Positions 39,470-49,317 are shown, numbered from the stretch's first letter. The stretch: DNA of 64,000 nucleotides from Thalassotalea crassostreae (GCF_001831495.1 NZ_CP017689.1:744001-808000), one strand, 5' to 3'. The notes: generated by a model from the letters alone, not told the origin. Program-made: numbers and translations.

Positions 39470-42376
39470 TTACTGGCTAACCACAATTAATCGAATCGCC
39501 TCAAATTTAAGTTGCGCATGCTCGATAAAGTGAGTCAATTCTGTTTGTTGATGGCGAATAAACTCCAATTCAGATTGACGAACATTCGGGTTAATTTTAG
39601 CTAATGCCGTTAATCGTTGATGCTCTTCTTCTAATGCTTCATTCATTGATGTCATTGCTTGTTGTTGCAATGCATTTATTTGCAATTCACTATAGCTTTC
39701 AGCTTTTTCAACAAGCGCAGGAATTTGAGACTTTAACGCTTTGGCAAGCTGTAAACCCACTTGCTTTTTAACCGGAGATAGCTGACCGTCAAGCACATCT
39801 TCAGCAACCTTATCCGATAAATTATTACCGTTTTTGTCGAGTAAAATACGAATTGGTGTTGTTGGCAAATAACGCCCAAGCTGTAACTCTGATGGGGCCA
39901 TTCCTTCAAAGGTGAAAATGCACTCTACAAAGAAGGTGCCGACGGGAATCGAAGGGTTCTTTAAAATGCCTATGCTAGCATTACCGATTTCATCACTTAA
40001 GATTAAGTCCATAGAACCAACAACCATTGGGTGATCCCAAGTTAACAACTGGTAGTCTTCACAACTTAATGCAGTTTGTCTGTCAAAAGTCACTGTGGTG
40101 CCATCATCAGGTAGGTTAGGGAAGTTACTGCTAAGCATATGGTCGCTTGGATGCAAAGCTATGGCATTATCCGCTTTATCATCTTGCTCTAGTCCAAAAA
40201 CATCAAAAACCGAAAACATATATTGCGGCAAGTCGTAATTACTATCGAGTTGCTCGATATCCGCGACCAGTGACTCGGCTTTGCCTTGTCCCGATGAGTT
40301 TATTTCAAGTAACTTATCGCGACCATTTTCTAGATCGGCTTTGATGGTTAAATGCAATTCATGGCTAGCATTAATGATATTGGCGATGGCGTCATTTTGC
40401 CATAAACCCTGCAATGCGGTTTGCATCATTGCCGTACCAAATTCTTCGAATACCGCGCGAGCTGTTATACAGGTATGTTCAAAAGCATTAAGGCCTTGGT
40501 GATACCAATGTAACAATAACGATTGTGGTGAATTAGCAAAGTAAGGCACATGAATCGATATGGTATCGGTTTGTCCAATACGATCTAAGCGGCCAATTCG
40601 CTGTTCTAATAAGTCAGGGTTACGCGGTAAATCAAATAAAACCAAGTGATGAGCGAACTGGAAATTTCGGCCTTCAGAGCCGATCTCAGAACATAATAAT
40701 ACCTGCGCGCTATCTTCTTCTTGAGCAAAGTAGGCTGCCGCTTTGTCGCGTTCAAAAATACTCATACCTTCATGGAAAACGGCTGCTCGAATGCCTTCTT
40801 TCACTCTTAACGCTTGCTCTAAGTCTTTGGCGGTTTGGGCATGAGCACAAATCACTAATACTTTGTTTTGACGATTCTCATTTAATAAATCAATGAGGAA
40901 ATCGACACGTGGATCAAAGTCTGTCCATTCATTTGGTTGAGGCTCTAAGTGATATAAAGCTTCTGGGGTGAAAATCATTTTGCTGACACTGGAAGCTACT
41001 AGCTTTTCTTCATCGCCGCTAGCAATGTAATTACTAATTGATTCTAAATACGCTTCAGGCAACTCTAATTCAGTTGCTAACAATTTTCGCTCAGGAAAGC
41101 CTTTGATGGTATTACGTGAATTTCTAAATAGAATTCGTCCAGTGCCGTGGCGATCGAGCAATTGTGACAACAATTCGCTGCGGGCGTTTTGAACTGTCTG
41201 GTCATCGCCATTGTTTAAATCATCGATTAACGAACTTACGTCGACTTCACTGAGCATTTCTTTAAGAGTGTTTTGTTGATTAACATCGAGCCTAGCATCG
41301 CCAAGAATACCGTTAGCTGCATCGGCAACAGCGCCGTATTGCTCTTCTTCTTTAATAAACTCTTCGTAACTGTAAAAACGGTTAGCATCAAGTAGACGCA
41401 GACGAGCAAAGTGTGATTCATGACCTAATTGATCAGGGGTAGCTGTTAATAATAAAACGCCAGGTATATATTGAGCCAGTATTTCGATGCATTGGTATTC
41501 AACCGACGGATCGTCTTGTGACCATGAAAGGTGATGAGCTTCATCAACAATCAGCAAGTCCCAATCTTCATTGGCTATGTTTTCAAACTGATCTGGGCTA
41601 TTAGCGAGGAAATCAAGGTTTACTAAAACCAGTTGTTCGGCGCTAAATGGATTTTCGCCTTCAGCATATTGCAGGCAACGTTCTTCATCGAAAATACTAA
41701 ATTTAAGGTTAAAGCGACGTAACATTTCGACTAACCATTGATGCATCAATGATTCAGGAACTGCAATTAATACTCTTTTGGCGCGACCTGACACAAGCTG
41801 TTGATGGATTATTAAACCCGCTTCAATGGTTTTACCTAATCCTACTTCATCGGCTAATAACACTCTTGGTGCAAATCGCTTACCGACTTCTTCGGCAATG
41901 TAGAGTTGATGAGGAATTAAACTCACTCGTGCGCCAACTAATCCGGTAAGTTCAGATTGTTGTTGTTGATGTTGTAGTTTTAACGATTTTTTACGAAGTT
42001 GATACCAATCTAATCGATCAAATTGGCCGTTCAATAATCGGTCGTGTGGTTTATTAAACTTGATGAAATGATCTAGCATCATTTCTTTTAACGCGACTTC
42101 TTCACCTGTATCAACATGGGTACCTACATAGGTATACAAATTTTTGTCTTCGATGACTTTCGTTACTGTGATGCTAAAACCTTCATGTGAAGGCACAACA
42201 TCGCCAACATTAAAGATCACTCGAGTTAATGGTGCTTCCTTGGTGGCATATTGTCGAGATTCGCCAGTAGCGGTATAAAGTATGGTGACAAATCGACCAG
42301 CAGCTTCTACTACCGTTCCTAAACCTTGATCTGATTCGCTGTCACTTATCCAACGCTGGCCAAGAAAAAAAGACAT
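39470..42376 (-). CDS. rapA: RNA polymerase-associated ATPase RapA
   Basis: 968 residues from ATG 42376. I chose that start because MSFFLGQRWISDSESDQGLG aligns with the family N-terminus; the open frame extends 10 codons further. RapA is a Swi2/Snf2 protein that recycles RNA polymerase. Visible motifs are Walker A in LADEVGLGKTIEAG, DEAHHL, and the helicase C part SEIGSEGRNFQFA with EQRIGRLDRIGQ. Length and domains match E. coli RapA throughout. It lies 34 bp before rluA. Confidence 0.96.
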   Translation of the reverse strand: MSFFLGQRWISDSESDQGLGTVVEAAGRFVTILYTATGESRQYATKEAPLTRVIFNVGDVVPSHEGFSITVTKVIEDKNLYTYVGTHVDTGEEVALKEMMLDHFIKFNKPHDRLLNGQFDRLDWYQLRKKSLKLQHQQQQSELTGLVGARVSLIPHQLYIAEEVGKRFAPRVLLADEVGLGKTIEAGLIIHQQLVSGRAKRVLIAVPESLMHQWLVEMLRRFNLKFSIFDEERCLQYAEGENPFSAEQLVLVNLDFLANSPDQFENIANEDWDLLIVDEAHHLSWSQDDPSVEYQCIEILAQYIPGVLLLTATPDQLGHESHFARLRLLDANRFYSYEEFIKEEEQYGAVADAANGILGDARLDVNQQNTLKEMLSEVDVSSLIDDLNNGDDQTVQNARSELLSQLLDRHGTGRILFRNSRNTIKGFPERKLLATELELPEAYLESISNYIASGDEEKLVASSVSKMIFTPEALYHLEPQPNEWTDFDPRVDFLIDLLNENRQNKVLVICAHAQTAKDLEQALRVKEGIRAAVFHEGMSIFERDKAAAYFAQEEDSAQVLLCSEIGSEGRNFQFAHHLVLFDLPRNPDLLEQRIGRLDRIGQTDTISIHVPYFANSPQSLLLHWYHQGLNAFEHTCITARAVFEEFGTAMMQTALQGLWQNDAIANIINASHELHLTIKADLENGRDKLLEINSSGQGKAESLVADIEQLDSNYDLPQYMFSVFDVFGLEQDDKADNAIALHPSDHMLSSNFPNLPDDGTTVTFDRQTALSCEDYQLLTWDHPMVVGSMDLILSDEIGNASIGILKNPSIPVGTFFVECIFTFEGMAPSELQLGRYLPTTPIRILLDKNGNNLSDKVAEDVLDGQLSPVKKQVGLQLAKALKSQIPALVEKAESYSELQINALQQQAMTSMNEALEEEHQRLTALAKINPNVRQSELEFIRHQQTELTHFIEHAQLKFEAIRLIVVSQ

Positions 42377-42952
42377 TAACATTCTCCAATTAATGTGGGC
42401 TTGCAAAAAGGGCGCTATGGTAAATTATTTATATGGTAAGTCCAGTTATTTTCTTTATTGTTCAATAATTTATTCTAATGAACAGTTTGTTAATAATTGG
42501 CTTACTAAATCTTTGCTTTTATTCGCTAAATATTTTTAACGTGATCGAACATTTAGTGATACAAATAAAGGCATTGTTTATAAGCTTAGTTTTAAATGAA
42601 AATTATTCACCTAAATTAAGTTAAAATTCGGTTGTATCTATTCAAATTAAGTGGCAAGGTAGAATTATGGATGAGTTAATAAAGGGACCTGTACAGACGC
42701 AAAAATAATAAATTTTAGCGAATGATGCTCTGCTAACTATTTGATTATTAGTAACATTGTTCAGTTATTCAATAAAACCAACGCCATTATTTATGTGCAC
42801 TTTTTTTACTTCGATAAAAGGATAATTAACAGGGATATAATTTTATTGTAAGTCGCTATTTTTACTGATTTTATAACACTGTAGCTATTCATTTTTAGCA
42901 GTCAAAATGTCCAATAATAAATGAGCTTGGTATAAGAGCTGTAGGACATACT
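42377..42952. other. 576-bp AT-rich intergenic region between rapA and the PhoH-family gene
   Basis: Divergent promoter region. The only frame with a ribosome-binding-site-like sequence is a 13-codon ATG frame at 42667-42708 (MDELIKGPVQTQK) behind AAGGTAG. I see no conserved RNA structure or clear hairpin-plus-T-run terminator, and nothing else I can support. Confidence 0.4.
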
Positions 42953-44335
42953 ATGACCGAAATACATACCATTTACGTATTAGATACTAATATCCTTCTC
43001 CACGAACCGTTCGCCTTTTTATCTTTCCAAGAACATGATGTTGTAATACCAATGACCGTTCTCGAAGAGCTCGACAGCATTAAAGACAGGAATAAAGATG
43101 TAAGTCGTGATGCCCGCGTCGCTATTAGAGCATTAGAAGATCTATTAACGGATGCTTCACCTGAACAAGTATTAGCCGGCGTCAAATTACCCAATACTAA
43201 TGAATCACAGGTTGAACCAGGCCATATTTCAATTTTCAATGATTTTGCATTAGACCAGGTTGTTGGTGGTTTATCGAAAAATGAAAATGATAATCGCATC
43301 ATAGGTACGGCGTTACATTTACAACAAAATCATCGTGATAAAAAAGTGGTTTTAGTTACCAAAGACATCAATATGCGCCTTAAAGGCAAAGGTGCAGGAT
43401 TAAAGTTTGTTGAAGATTATCGCACCGACCAATTGGTTGATGATATTAAGTTTTTAACTAAAGGTTATCACAAATTTGACGGTGACTTTTGGCAGCAAGT
43501 TAGCGATTGTGAAAGTGAAACAACCGGCAGATATACTAAGCACTTAATTGATAAATCATTGATCCCAAGTGCTTTTATGAATGAATACTTAATAGATGAA
43601 GAAGGCTCCTTTGCTGGCAAAATTGTTGGTATGACGGATGATAAAGCCGAAGTTCTTGATCTTGGACACGAGCGTCTTATGGGGCGAAATGCCTGGGGCA
43701 TTCACCCAAAAAACATCTATCAAGGGATGGCTATGGACGCATTACTTGATCCTGAAATCGATCTTTGTATTTTAACCGGCCCAGCTGGTTGTGGTAAAAC
43801 ATTACTCGCCTTGGCTTCGGCACTTGAGCTCGTTGTTGAAAGAGGCATTTACGATAAAATAATCGTTACCCGCTCAACCCCAGAAATTGCCGAATCTATC
43901 GGTTTCTTGCCGGGTACAGAAGAAGAGAAAATGGCGCCATGGCTTGCTGCAATTACCGATTCATTGGAAGTGTTGCACAAGCAAGATGAAAGTATGAGTG
44001 GCAGCATGAACTATATAATGGAAAAAGCGAATATTCAGTTTAAGTCGGTTAACTTTATGCGTGGTCGCTCATTGCAAAATGCAGTGGTAATACTGGATGA
44101 GTGTCAAAACCTTACCGCAGCACAATTAAAGACCATTATCACTCGTTGTGGTGAAGGGACTAAACTCATTTGTTCCGGTAACCTTGCGCAAATAGATAGT
44201 AATTACTTAACCGCTCTTACATCAGGTTTAACCTATATTGTTGAGCGATTTAAAAATTACGAAGGCAGCGCTACCGTAAACCTGAACGGTGTGGTGCGAA
44301 GTTCGTTAGCAAGATTTGCAGAAGAGAATCTTTAA
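42953..44335 (+). CDS. PIN domain-PhoH family ATPase (YlaK/PhoH2 type)
   Basis: 460 residues. An N-terminal PIN ribonuclease domain (about 1-145, YVLDTNILLHEP with acidic residues such as EELDSIKD and VVLVTKD) is fused to a PhoH ATPase domain. Walker A is GPAGCGKTLLAL at about 276-287 and Walker B is AVVILDECQN. PhoH2-type proteins act as RNA helicase-RNases. The gene stands alone behind a long intergenic region and has its own terminator. Confidence 0.92.
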   Translation: MTEIHTIYVLDTNILLHEPFAFLSFQEHDVVIPMTVLEELDSIKDRNKDVSRDARVAIRALEDLLTDASPEQVLAGVKLPNTNESQVEPGHISIFNDFALDQVVGGLSKNENDNRIIGTALHLQQNHRDKKVVLVTKDINMRLKGKGAGLKFVEDYRTDQLVDDIKFLTKGYHKFDGDFWQQVSDCESETTGRYTKHLIDKSLIPSAFMNEYLIDEEGSFAGKIVGMTDDKAEVLDLGHERLMGRNAWGIHPKNIYQGMAMDALLDPEIDLCILTGPAGCGKTLLALASALELVVERGIYDKIIVTRSTPEIAESIGFLPGTEEEKMAPWLAAITDSLEVLHKQDESMSGSMNYIMEKANIQFKSVNFMRGRSLQNAVVILDECQNLTAAQLKTIITRCGEGTKLICSGNLAQIDSNYLTALTSGLTYIVERFKNYEGSATVNLNGVVRSSLARFAEENL

Positions 44336-44383
44336 TTTGAAACATTATCGATATTGATTTTAAGTTGCATTACAAACTGACCG

Positions 44384-44417
44384 AAACCGAAGCATTGTTG
44401 ATGTTTCGGTTTTTTTA
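44384..44417 (+). terminator. Terminator of the PhoH-family gene
   Basis: An 11-bp stem AAACCGAAGCA (44384-44394) with TGTTTCGGTTT (44402-44412), one G-T pair, is followed by TTTTT. It starts 49 bp after the stop. Confidence 0.85.
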
Positions 44418-44611
44418 ACTCAACAAATTTGCTCAATTTCATCTGCCTTTTTCGTTAATACTGCAATAATTAACCGAGAATTTAATACTTTTACCTTTAC
44501 AAATAATCGATTTTTTAGGTATATTCAAACAAGTGTTTTAATTGTTTGTTTAAATGTTTTTTGTAAGCGACAGAACATTAATCAAACCCAACGGATTTAA
44601 CGGAGGCCATT

Positions 44612-46390
44612 GTGGCTGAATTTCAAGTACCTTTAAGAGATATGAATTTTGTATTATTCGACGTTTTTAACGCTGAAAAATTGTGGCAAGGCATTCCTGC
44701 ATTGGCTGAAAATGTAGATAAAGATACTGCCGATGCGATATTAACCGAATGTGCAAAAATTGCAGAACAAGTTATTGCACCTATCTCTCGCGACGGTGAC
44801 GAAATTGGCGTTAAATTTGAAGATGGTAAGGTGACAACCGCACCAGGCTTTAAAGAGGCATACAATACTTATGCCGAAGGTGGTTGGACTGCACTGGGTG
44901 GTGAACCAGAGTTTGGTGGTATGGGAATGCCGAAAATGCTGACCGCAATGCACGAAGAAATGCTGTGTTCTGGCGATATCTCTTTTTCATTATATCCAGG
45001 ACTAACCGCTGGTGCAGCTTTGTCTCTATCAAAGCATGGTAGTGATGAACTTAAAAGCCGCTATCTTACGCGTATGTATGCTGGCCAATGGTCTGCAACA
45101 ATGTGTTTAACTGAATCACATGCGGGCAGTGATCTTGGTATTATTCGTACCAAAGCGGTGCCAAACGATAGTGGTTCATACAATATTACCGGCAGTAAGA
45201 TTTTTATTACTGGTGGAGAGCAAGACTTAACTGAAAACATTATTCATTTAGTGTTAGCCAAATTACCTGATGCACCAGCCGGGCCACGTGGTATCTCTTT
45301 ATTTTTAGTGCCGAAGATTAAAGTGAATGAAGATGAGTCATTAGGCGAAGCTAATAATGTTACCTGTGGCTCAATTGAGCATAAAATGGGAATTCATGCA
45401 TCGTCTACTTGTGTGATGAATTTTGACGGCTCCGAAGGCTATTTAGTTGGTGAGCTAAATCAAGGTTTAGCATGCATGTTCACAATGATGAATTACGAAC
45501 GCATTGGCGTTGGTATTCAAGGCTTAGGTGCCAGTGAACGTTCTTATCAAAATGCCCTAGAGTATGCCAAAGAGCGCATCCAAGGGCGAGCAGCCACAGG
45601 TACTCAAAATCCAAACCAAGAAGCTGACTCTATTATGGTTCATGCTGATGTACGTCGAATGTTGATGAGCATGAAAGCTTTGAATGAAGGCAATAGAGCA
45701 CTTTATACCTATATTTCAATGCAGTTGGATTTGGCAAAGTATGCAAGCGGTGAACAACAGAAAAATGGTGAAGTACTTGCTGCATTGATGACACCTTTAG
45801 CGAAAGCATTTCTTACTGATACTGGTTTAGAAAGTACCGTTGCCGGTATGCAAGTATTTGGTGGTCATGGTTTTGTTCGTGAATGGGGGCAAGAACAGTT
45901 AGTTCGCGATACCCGAATTTCACAAATTTATGAAGGAACCAATGGTATTCAAGCAATGGATCTTATTGGTCGTAAAGTTGCGGCTAATAACGGTCAATTT
46001 ATGAATGTGTTTGTCAATGAAGTTCGCGACTATATTGCTGCTACATCGTCGAGTGAAATGAATGAATTTATTGAGCCATTAACCGCTGCCATCAATGACT
46101 TGGAATCATTAACAACAGATGTTTTAGCCGCTGCGTCGGGAGACGTGAATGAACTTGGTTCTGCTGCCTGCGATTATCTGCATGTATTTGGTTACGTCGC
46201 CTTAGCTTATATGTGGGCTAAAATGGCAGAAGCATCTCTTGATAAAGCAGACTGTGATGATTTTTATAAATCTAAATTATTAACCGCACGTTATTATTAT
46301 GCACGTCTACTTCCTCGTCGAATTTCACTTGCTGCACAAGCGCTGAGCGGCGCAGAGCATTTGTATAATATAGAAGACGAGTTGTTTTAG
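44612..46390 (+). CDS. Acyl-CoA dehydrogenase (592-residue family with C-terminal extension)
   Basis: The start is a GTG at 44612 with GGAGG 5 nt upstream. The length and the extra C-terminal domain put it in the large acyl-CoA dehydrogenase group that includes the DmdC-like and Pseudomonas FadE-like enzymes. Visible are MCLTESHAGSDLG (FAD/substrate region), ITGSKIFITGGEQD, MNYERIGVGIQG and the C-terminal YEGTNGIQAMDLIGRK, where the Glu of YEG is the likely catalytic base. It probably introduces a 2,3-double bond in acyl-CoA thioesters; the chain length is not readable. Its terminator is split by a transposon. Confidence 0.88.
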   Translation: MAEFQVPLRDMNFVLFDVFNAEKLWQGIPALAENVDKDTADAILTECAKIAEQVIAPISRDGDEIGVKFEDGKVTTAPGFKEAYNTYAEGGWTALGGEPEFGGMGMPKMLTAMHEEMLCSGDISFSLYPGLTAGAALSLSKHGSDELKSRYLTRMYAGQWSATMCLTESHAGSDLGIIRTKAVPNDSGSYNITGSKIFITGGEQDLTENIIHLVLAKLPDAPAGPRGISLFLVPKIKVNEDESLGEANNVTCGSIEHKMGIHASSTCVMNFDGSEGYLVGELNQGLACMFTMMNYERIGVGIQGLGASERSYQNALEYAKERIQGRAATGTQNPNQEADSIMVHADVRRMLMSMKALNEGNRALYTYISMQLDLAKYASGEQQKNGEVLAALMTPLAKAFLTDTGLESTVAGMQVFGGHGFVREWGQEQLVRDTRISQIYEGTNGIQAMDLIGRKVAANNGQFMNVFVNEVRDYIAATSSSEMNEFIEPLTAAINDLESLTTDVLAAASGDVNELGSAACDYLHVFGYVALAYMWAKMAEASLDKADCDDFYKSKLLTARYYYARLLPRRISLAAQALSGAEHLYNIEDELF

Positions 46391-46410
46391 ACTAGTTATA
46401 TTATTAAGAA

Positions 46411-46427
46411 ATAAAGGCATTTTAGGA
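46411..46427 (+). terminator. Left half of the disrupted acyl-CoA dehydrogenase terminator
   Basis: AAAGGCAT lies at 46413-46420 and the matching ATGCCTTTTTT at 51329-51339. Removing the 46428-51320 element and one copy of ATTTTAGGA rejoins them as AAAGGCAT-TTTAGG-ATGCCTTT followed by TTT, a complete Rho-independent terminator 22 bp after the dehydrogenase stop. The transposon split it in the loop. Confidence 0.85.
46419..46427. repeat. Target-site duplication, left copy (ATTTTAGGA)
   Basis: Nine bases identical in the same orientation to 51321-51329. They directly flank the outer ends of the inverted repeats, as expected for transposon-generated target duplication. Confidence 0.88.
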
Positions 46428-46470
46428 TGGGCTGATAACGAATTAGGGATCTAAATGATCCCTTTTTTTT
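46428..46470 (+). repeat. Left terminal inverted repeat with inward-facing terminator
   Basis: The repeat begins TGGGCTGATAACGAATT and continues as A, then GGGATC-TAAAT-GATCCC (46446-46462), followed by eight T. The hairpin plus T run would stop transcripts entering from the acyl-CoA dehydrogenase side, replacing the terminator that the insertion destroyed. Confidence 0.85.
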
Positions 46471-46804
46471 ACTTTTTAAAAAATAAATTCTATATAATCA
46501 ATAACTTAAAGTATGCAATGTTACCGGTTACGTTAGGATTCCTGAATTTTATCTTTATATTACAGTTAGTTATAGATATTTATATGATTAGATGTCGGAA
46601 TTGCTTATGTGTATTACCCGGTATTTTCAAAATATCAGGCAAAACTCGAAAAAATCTTCTTATTTAGTTATCGCCTCAAACTTACACTAACGAATTATGT
46701 TGTTACTCAAAACGTAGAGCTGCCATAATTCAAGGCCTCCCAGGCACCTAGCAATTACAATAACTCATTATTTAATATTATTTTCAATAAGTTACTAACT
46801 TTTA

Positions 46805-46832
46805 TTGACATCCTACTGAGAATCATTATTTT
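46805..46832 (+). promoter_or_regulatory. Sigma-70 promoter candidate of the transposase gene
   Basis: TTGACA at 46805-46810 and TATTTT at 46827-46832 are separated by 16 bp. They lie 18 bp before the start codon region, with AGGAGG at 46839-46844. The sequence across the -10 (TGAGAATCATTATT) resembles two of the three hexamers of a Fur box; iron control is speculative. The stretch 46471-46804 to its left shows no supportable gene. Confidence 0.5.
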
Positions 46833-46849
46833 TAGCAAAGGAGGTGGCG

Positions 46850-49201
46850 ATGTCAAAAATTGCAGTAATAGATGTAGAAACAACCGGGTTGTCCGCCGCA
46901 AAAGGAGATAGGATTGTGCAAATAGCCGTTGTGAGAATTCACAACGGAAAAGTTGATGTGAAAAATTACTTCGACAAATATATAAATCCTGACAACAAGA
47001 AAATCCCTAAACGAGCTTTTGATGTACACGGCTTATCAAACCAATTCCTCGAAGATAAACCGTTATTCAAGGACATATGGGAAGAGCTTCTTGCCTTTAT
47101 TTCGGGTTATGAAATTGTTACGTATAATAGTGAATTTGACATATCATTCATTCAATGGGAAATAGCTCGATTTAATAGCCCAGTAGTTATGCTGCGAGAC
47201 TTCAAAGTATCATGCTTAATGAAGGCTGTTGCCAATGAAATAAACAATGGAAAATGGTTGAAGCTTGATAATGCTTGCCGTAGATACGGCATCGATATTT
47301 CCCAGCGCAAGATACACGGTGCGCTTGTTGATGCGATGCTTGCTGCTGAACTCTATATTGTATTTAACGAATCTGAAATAATACCGCTACCCAAAACACC
47401 GCAGATAACCCCTCATAGAGAAAAAACAGCCCGTCCTTTACCTAGAGCATTCAAGCACCCGAATACCGGCGAAATGGTGCAACTGAATTTTTGTAAGAAC
47501 CCTAATTGTGATAATTACCGAATCCCGGCAACCAACCCGAAAAAGGATAAGGATGGCAAACCTAAAAGAGGCTTGGGTAACGACTATAGGATAACAAATT
47601 CAGGTGAGCGGCTAACATGCCAGCTTTGTAAAACAAGTACAAACTTAGTAAATAATAGAGCGTTTGTATTTGAGTCGATGCGAGTTCAATCGTTATCTCA
47701 AATGAACCTACCATCTTGTCCGAATGAGAAAATAGCTAGAGGAAAAGGCCGTGGTAAGCCTTGTATAAATTTCGGAAGAGATATTTATAGCTACCCTAAC
47801 CTTTATGCTAAAAAAGGTAAGGTGCACTCACAAGTAAAAAATCAATCACACATGTATAGTCGGCGTTATGAGTGTAAGCACTGCAAATCTCCTTTTACTG
47901 TCAAAATGTTCCCGGAAATGGGCCAAACTAATGCAAACATAAATGAAATTCTATTTAGAGGGTTAATGAACAAAGGCGTAATTAATCGCCTCCAAGAACA
48001 AATCGATATACCGGCAATGTTGATTTATAAAAGAATCCAGTTTTTCTACGACCAGTGTGTTTTGTTTGACTCTTTTCATATGCAGAAGAACTTGAACGTT
48101 CTTAAAAACAAACATCTTGAGATAAGTATGGATAGACAGCATTATTTAGCGAACTGGAATGACAAAAATGATAACAGACCAACGAAGCTGGTTAATACAA
48201 GTTCGGTAGAGAATAAAAGCAGGTTTGTCTTAGCGAGCACACTAAATTTTGACTTCTTATCCGATTACGAGCACATAAAATCTCAATACAAAAAATTAAA
48301 GGAACATGAAAAACCACGTCATTTAAAGCAATATGCACAATACATCATCGAGGATAAAGATATGGAATCTGATGATGTCGGTGATTTGCTTAATACGCGT
48401 GCGCCAACAAAGCACTTATTGGTTCAGCAAACATACTCTCTAATGGCTCACTTAGAATTGCTAAAACCAATTTACGAGAAGTCTCAAAGCATTAACTTAT
48501 TTGCTGATGATGACGAAGGGTTCGAAATGGGGATCTGTTTAGTGTTGAGTGGTTTGATCAAATCCGGGAAGTTAACCCCTATACTAATTAAAGCTGACAG
48601 AAATAATGCTAGTCAAATGCAAGACAAGAGAACCTGGTCAGAGCAGACTTTACATGATGCAGGTATTTCACAAACAGATATCAATGCCGGCAAACAGGAC
48701 TATGCTAATTTGCGAGACCTTAACCTTAAGTATTGGACCGCAGAGTTACATCGCTTATTTGATTATCAGGGTAACGGTAAATCAGAATGGATAACGCACC
48801 CTTTTCCCAAAGCTAAAGCAACTATTGAAATCAAACCTTTAATGGGTAACCTGAATAAAGTCTCAGTAGCAGTTTCAGAGGCCTTGCTACAAGTATCGAC
48901 TCATGGGGTAGATAATTACTTTCAAATGACCAGGCGTCGTATAAACATGTTAGAAAGGCCTATAACATCAGCGACAAATACACACCGGTGGAACGGATAT
49001 GCGTCTTATAACCCCAAATGGGTAGTAATGCTTTTAGAGATTCTGCGTGTATATAACAACTATGTGTTAACAGACGAAAAAACTCTTAAAAATAAAAAAT
49101 CAGTTAAAACACCACTTACACCGGCAGAGAAGTTAGGTATTGCTAATAAGCAATACACTATAAGCGATATATTAGATTTTACTCCGCTAAATAGGCATTA
49201 G
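46850..49201 (+). CDS. DEDDh 3'-5' exonuclease fused to a DDE-type transposase
   Basis: 783 residues from ATG 46850, chosen because AGGAGG lies 5 nt upstream (the frame opens two codons earlier at a GTG). Residues 1-175 form a DnaQ-like exonuclease with all DEDDh residues: D8 and E10 (IDVETTGL), D97 (NSEFD), H156 and D161 (HGALVD). Residues 210-355 contain Cys pairs (FCKNPNC, CQLC, CKHC) of zinc-ribbon type. The remaining part has LEISMDRQHYL, FADDDEG and MLERPI, plausible DDE catalytic residues (about D428, D553, E702), followed by NTHRWNGYASYNP and a helical tail. A replication or repair nuclease is less likely, given its place between transposon ends. Confidence 0.75.
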   Translation: MSKIAVIDVETTGLSAAKGDRIVQIAVVRIHNGKVDVKNYFDKYINPDNKKIPKRAFDVHGLSNQFLEDKPLFKDIWEELLAFISGYEIVTYNSEFDISFIQWEIARFNSPVVMLRDFKVSCLMKAVANEINNGKWLKLDNACRRYGIDISQRKIHGALVDAMLAAELYIVFNESEIIPLPKTPQITPHREKTARPLPRAFKHPNTGEMVQLNFCKNPNCDNYRIPATNPKKDKDGKPKRGLGNDYRITNSGERLTCQLCKTSTNLVNNRAFVFESMRVQSLSQMNLPSCPNEKIARGKGRGKPCINFGRDIYSYPNLYAKKGKVHSQVKNQSHMYSRRYECKHCKSPFTVKMFPEMGQTNANINEILFRGLMNKGVINRLQEQIDIPAMLIYKRIQFFYDQCVLFDSFHMQKNLNVLKNKHLEISMDRQHYLANWNDKNDNRPTKLVNTSSVENKSRFVLASTLNFDFLSDYEHIKSQYKKLKEHEKPRHLKQYAQYIIEDKDMESDDVGDLLNTRAPTKHLLVQQTYSLMAHLELLKPIYEKSQSINLFADDDEGFEMGICLVLSGLIKSGKLTPILIKADRNNASQMQDKRTWSEQTLHDAGISQTDINAGKQDYANLRDLNLKYWTAELHRLFDYQGNGKSEWITHPFPKAKATIEIKPLMGNLNKVSVAVSEALLQVSTHGVDNYFQMTRRRINMLERPITSATNTHRWNGYASYNPKWVVMLLEILRVYNNYVLTDEKTLKNKKSVKTPLTPAEKLGIANKQYTISDILDFTPLNRH

Positions 49202-49317
49202 GATAAAGTATTCATAAGTCCTATTTTGGAGGACGTAGTCGACGACCGCTTTGTGCCATTTACTGCCGTTTGCTATAACCTAACCTTTGTATACTAGTGG
49301 TAATACATAGAACAAGC

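Noticed and set aside
42667..42708. 13-codon frame MDELIKGPVQTQK with AAGGTAG upstream.
   Set aside because: Too short, no repeated codon type for attenuation and no following terminator; listed only as content of the gap.
42973..43302. 109-codon frame antisense to the PhoH-family gene.
   Set aside because: Fully inside the PIN-domain coding region, which is clearly the real frame.
46455..46667. 70-codon frame at the left end of the transposon, with CRNC near its end.
   Set aside because: Its ATG lies inside the terminator hairpin of the inverted repeat, it has no ribosome-binding site, and the sequence is AT-driven hydrophobic filler.
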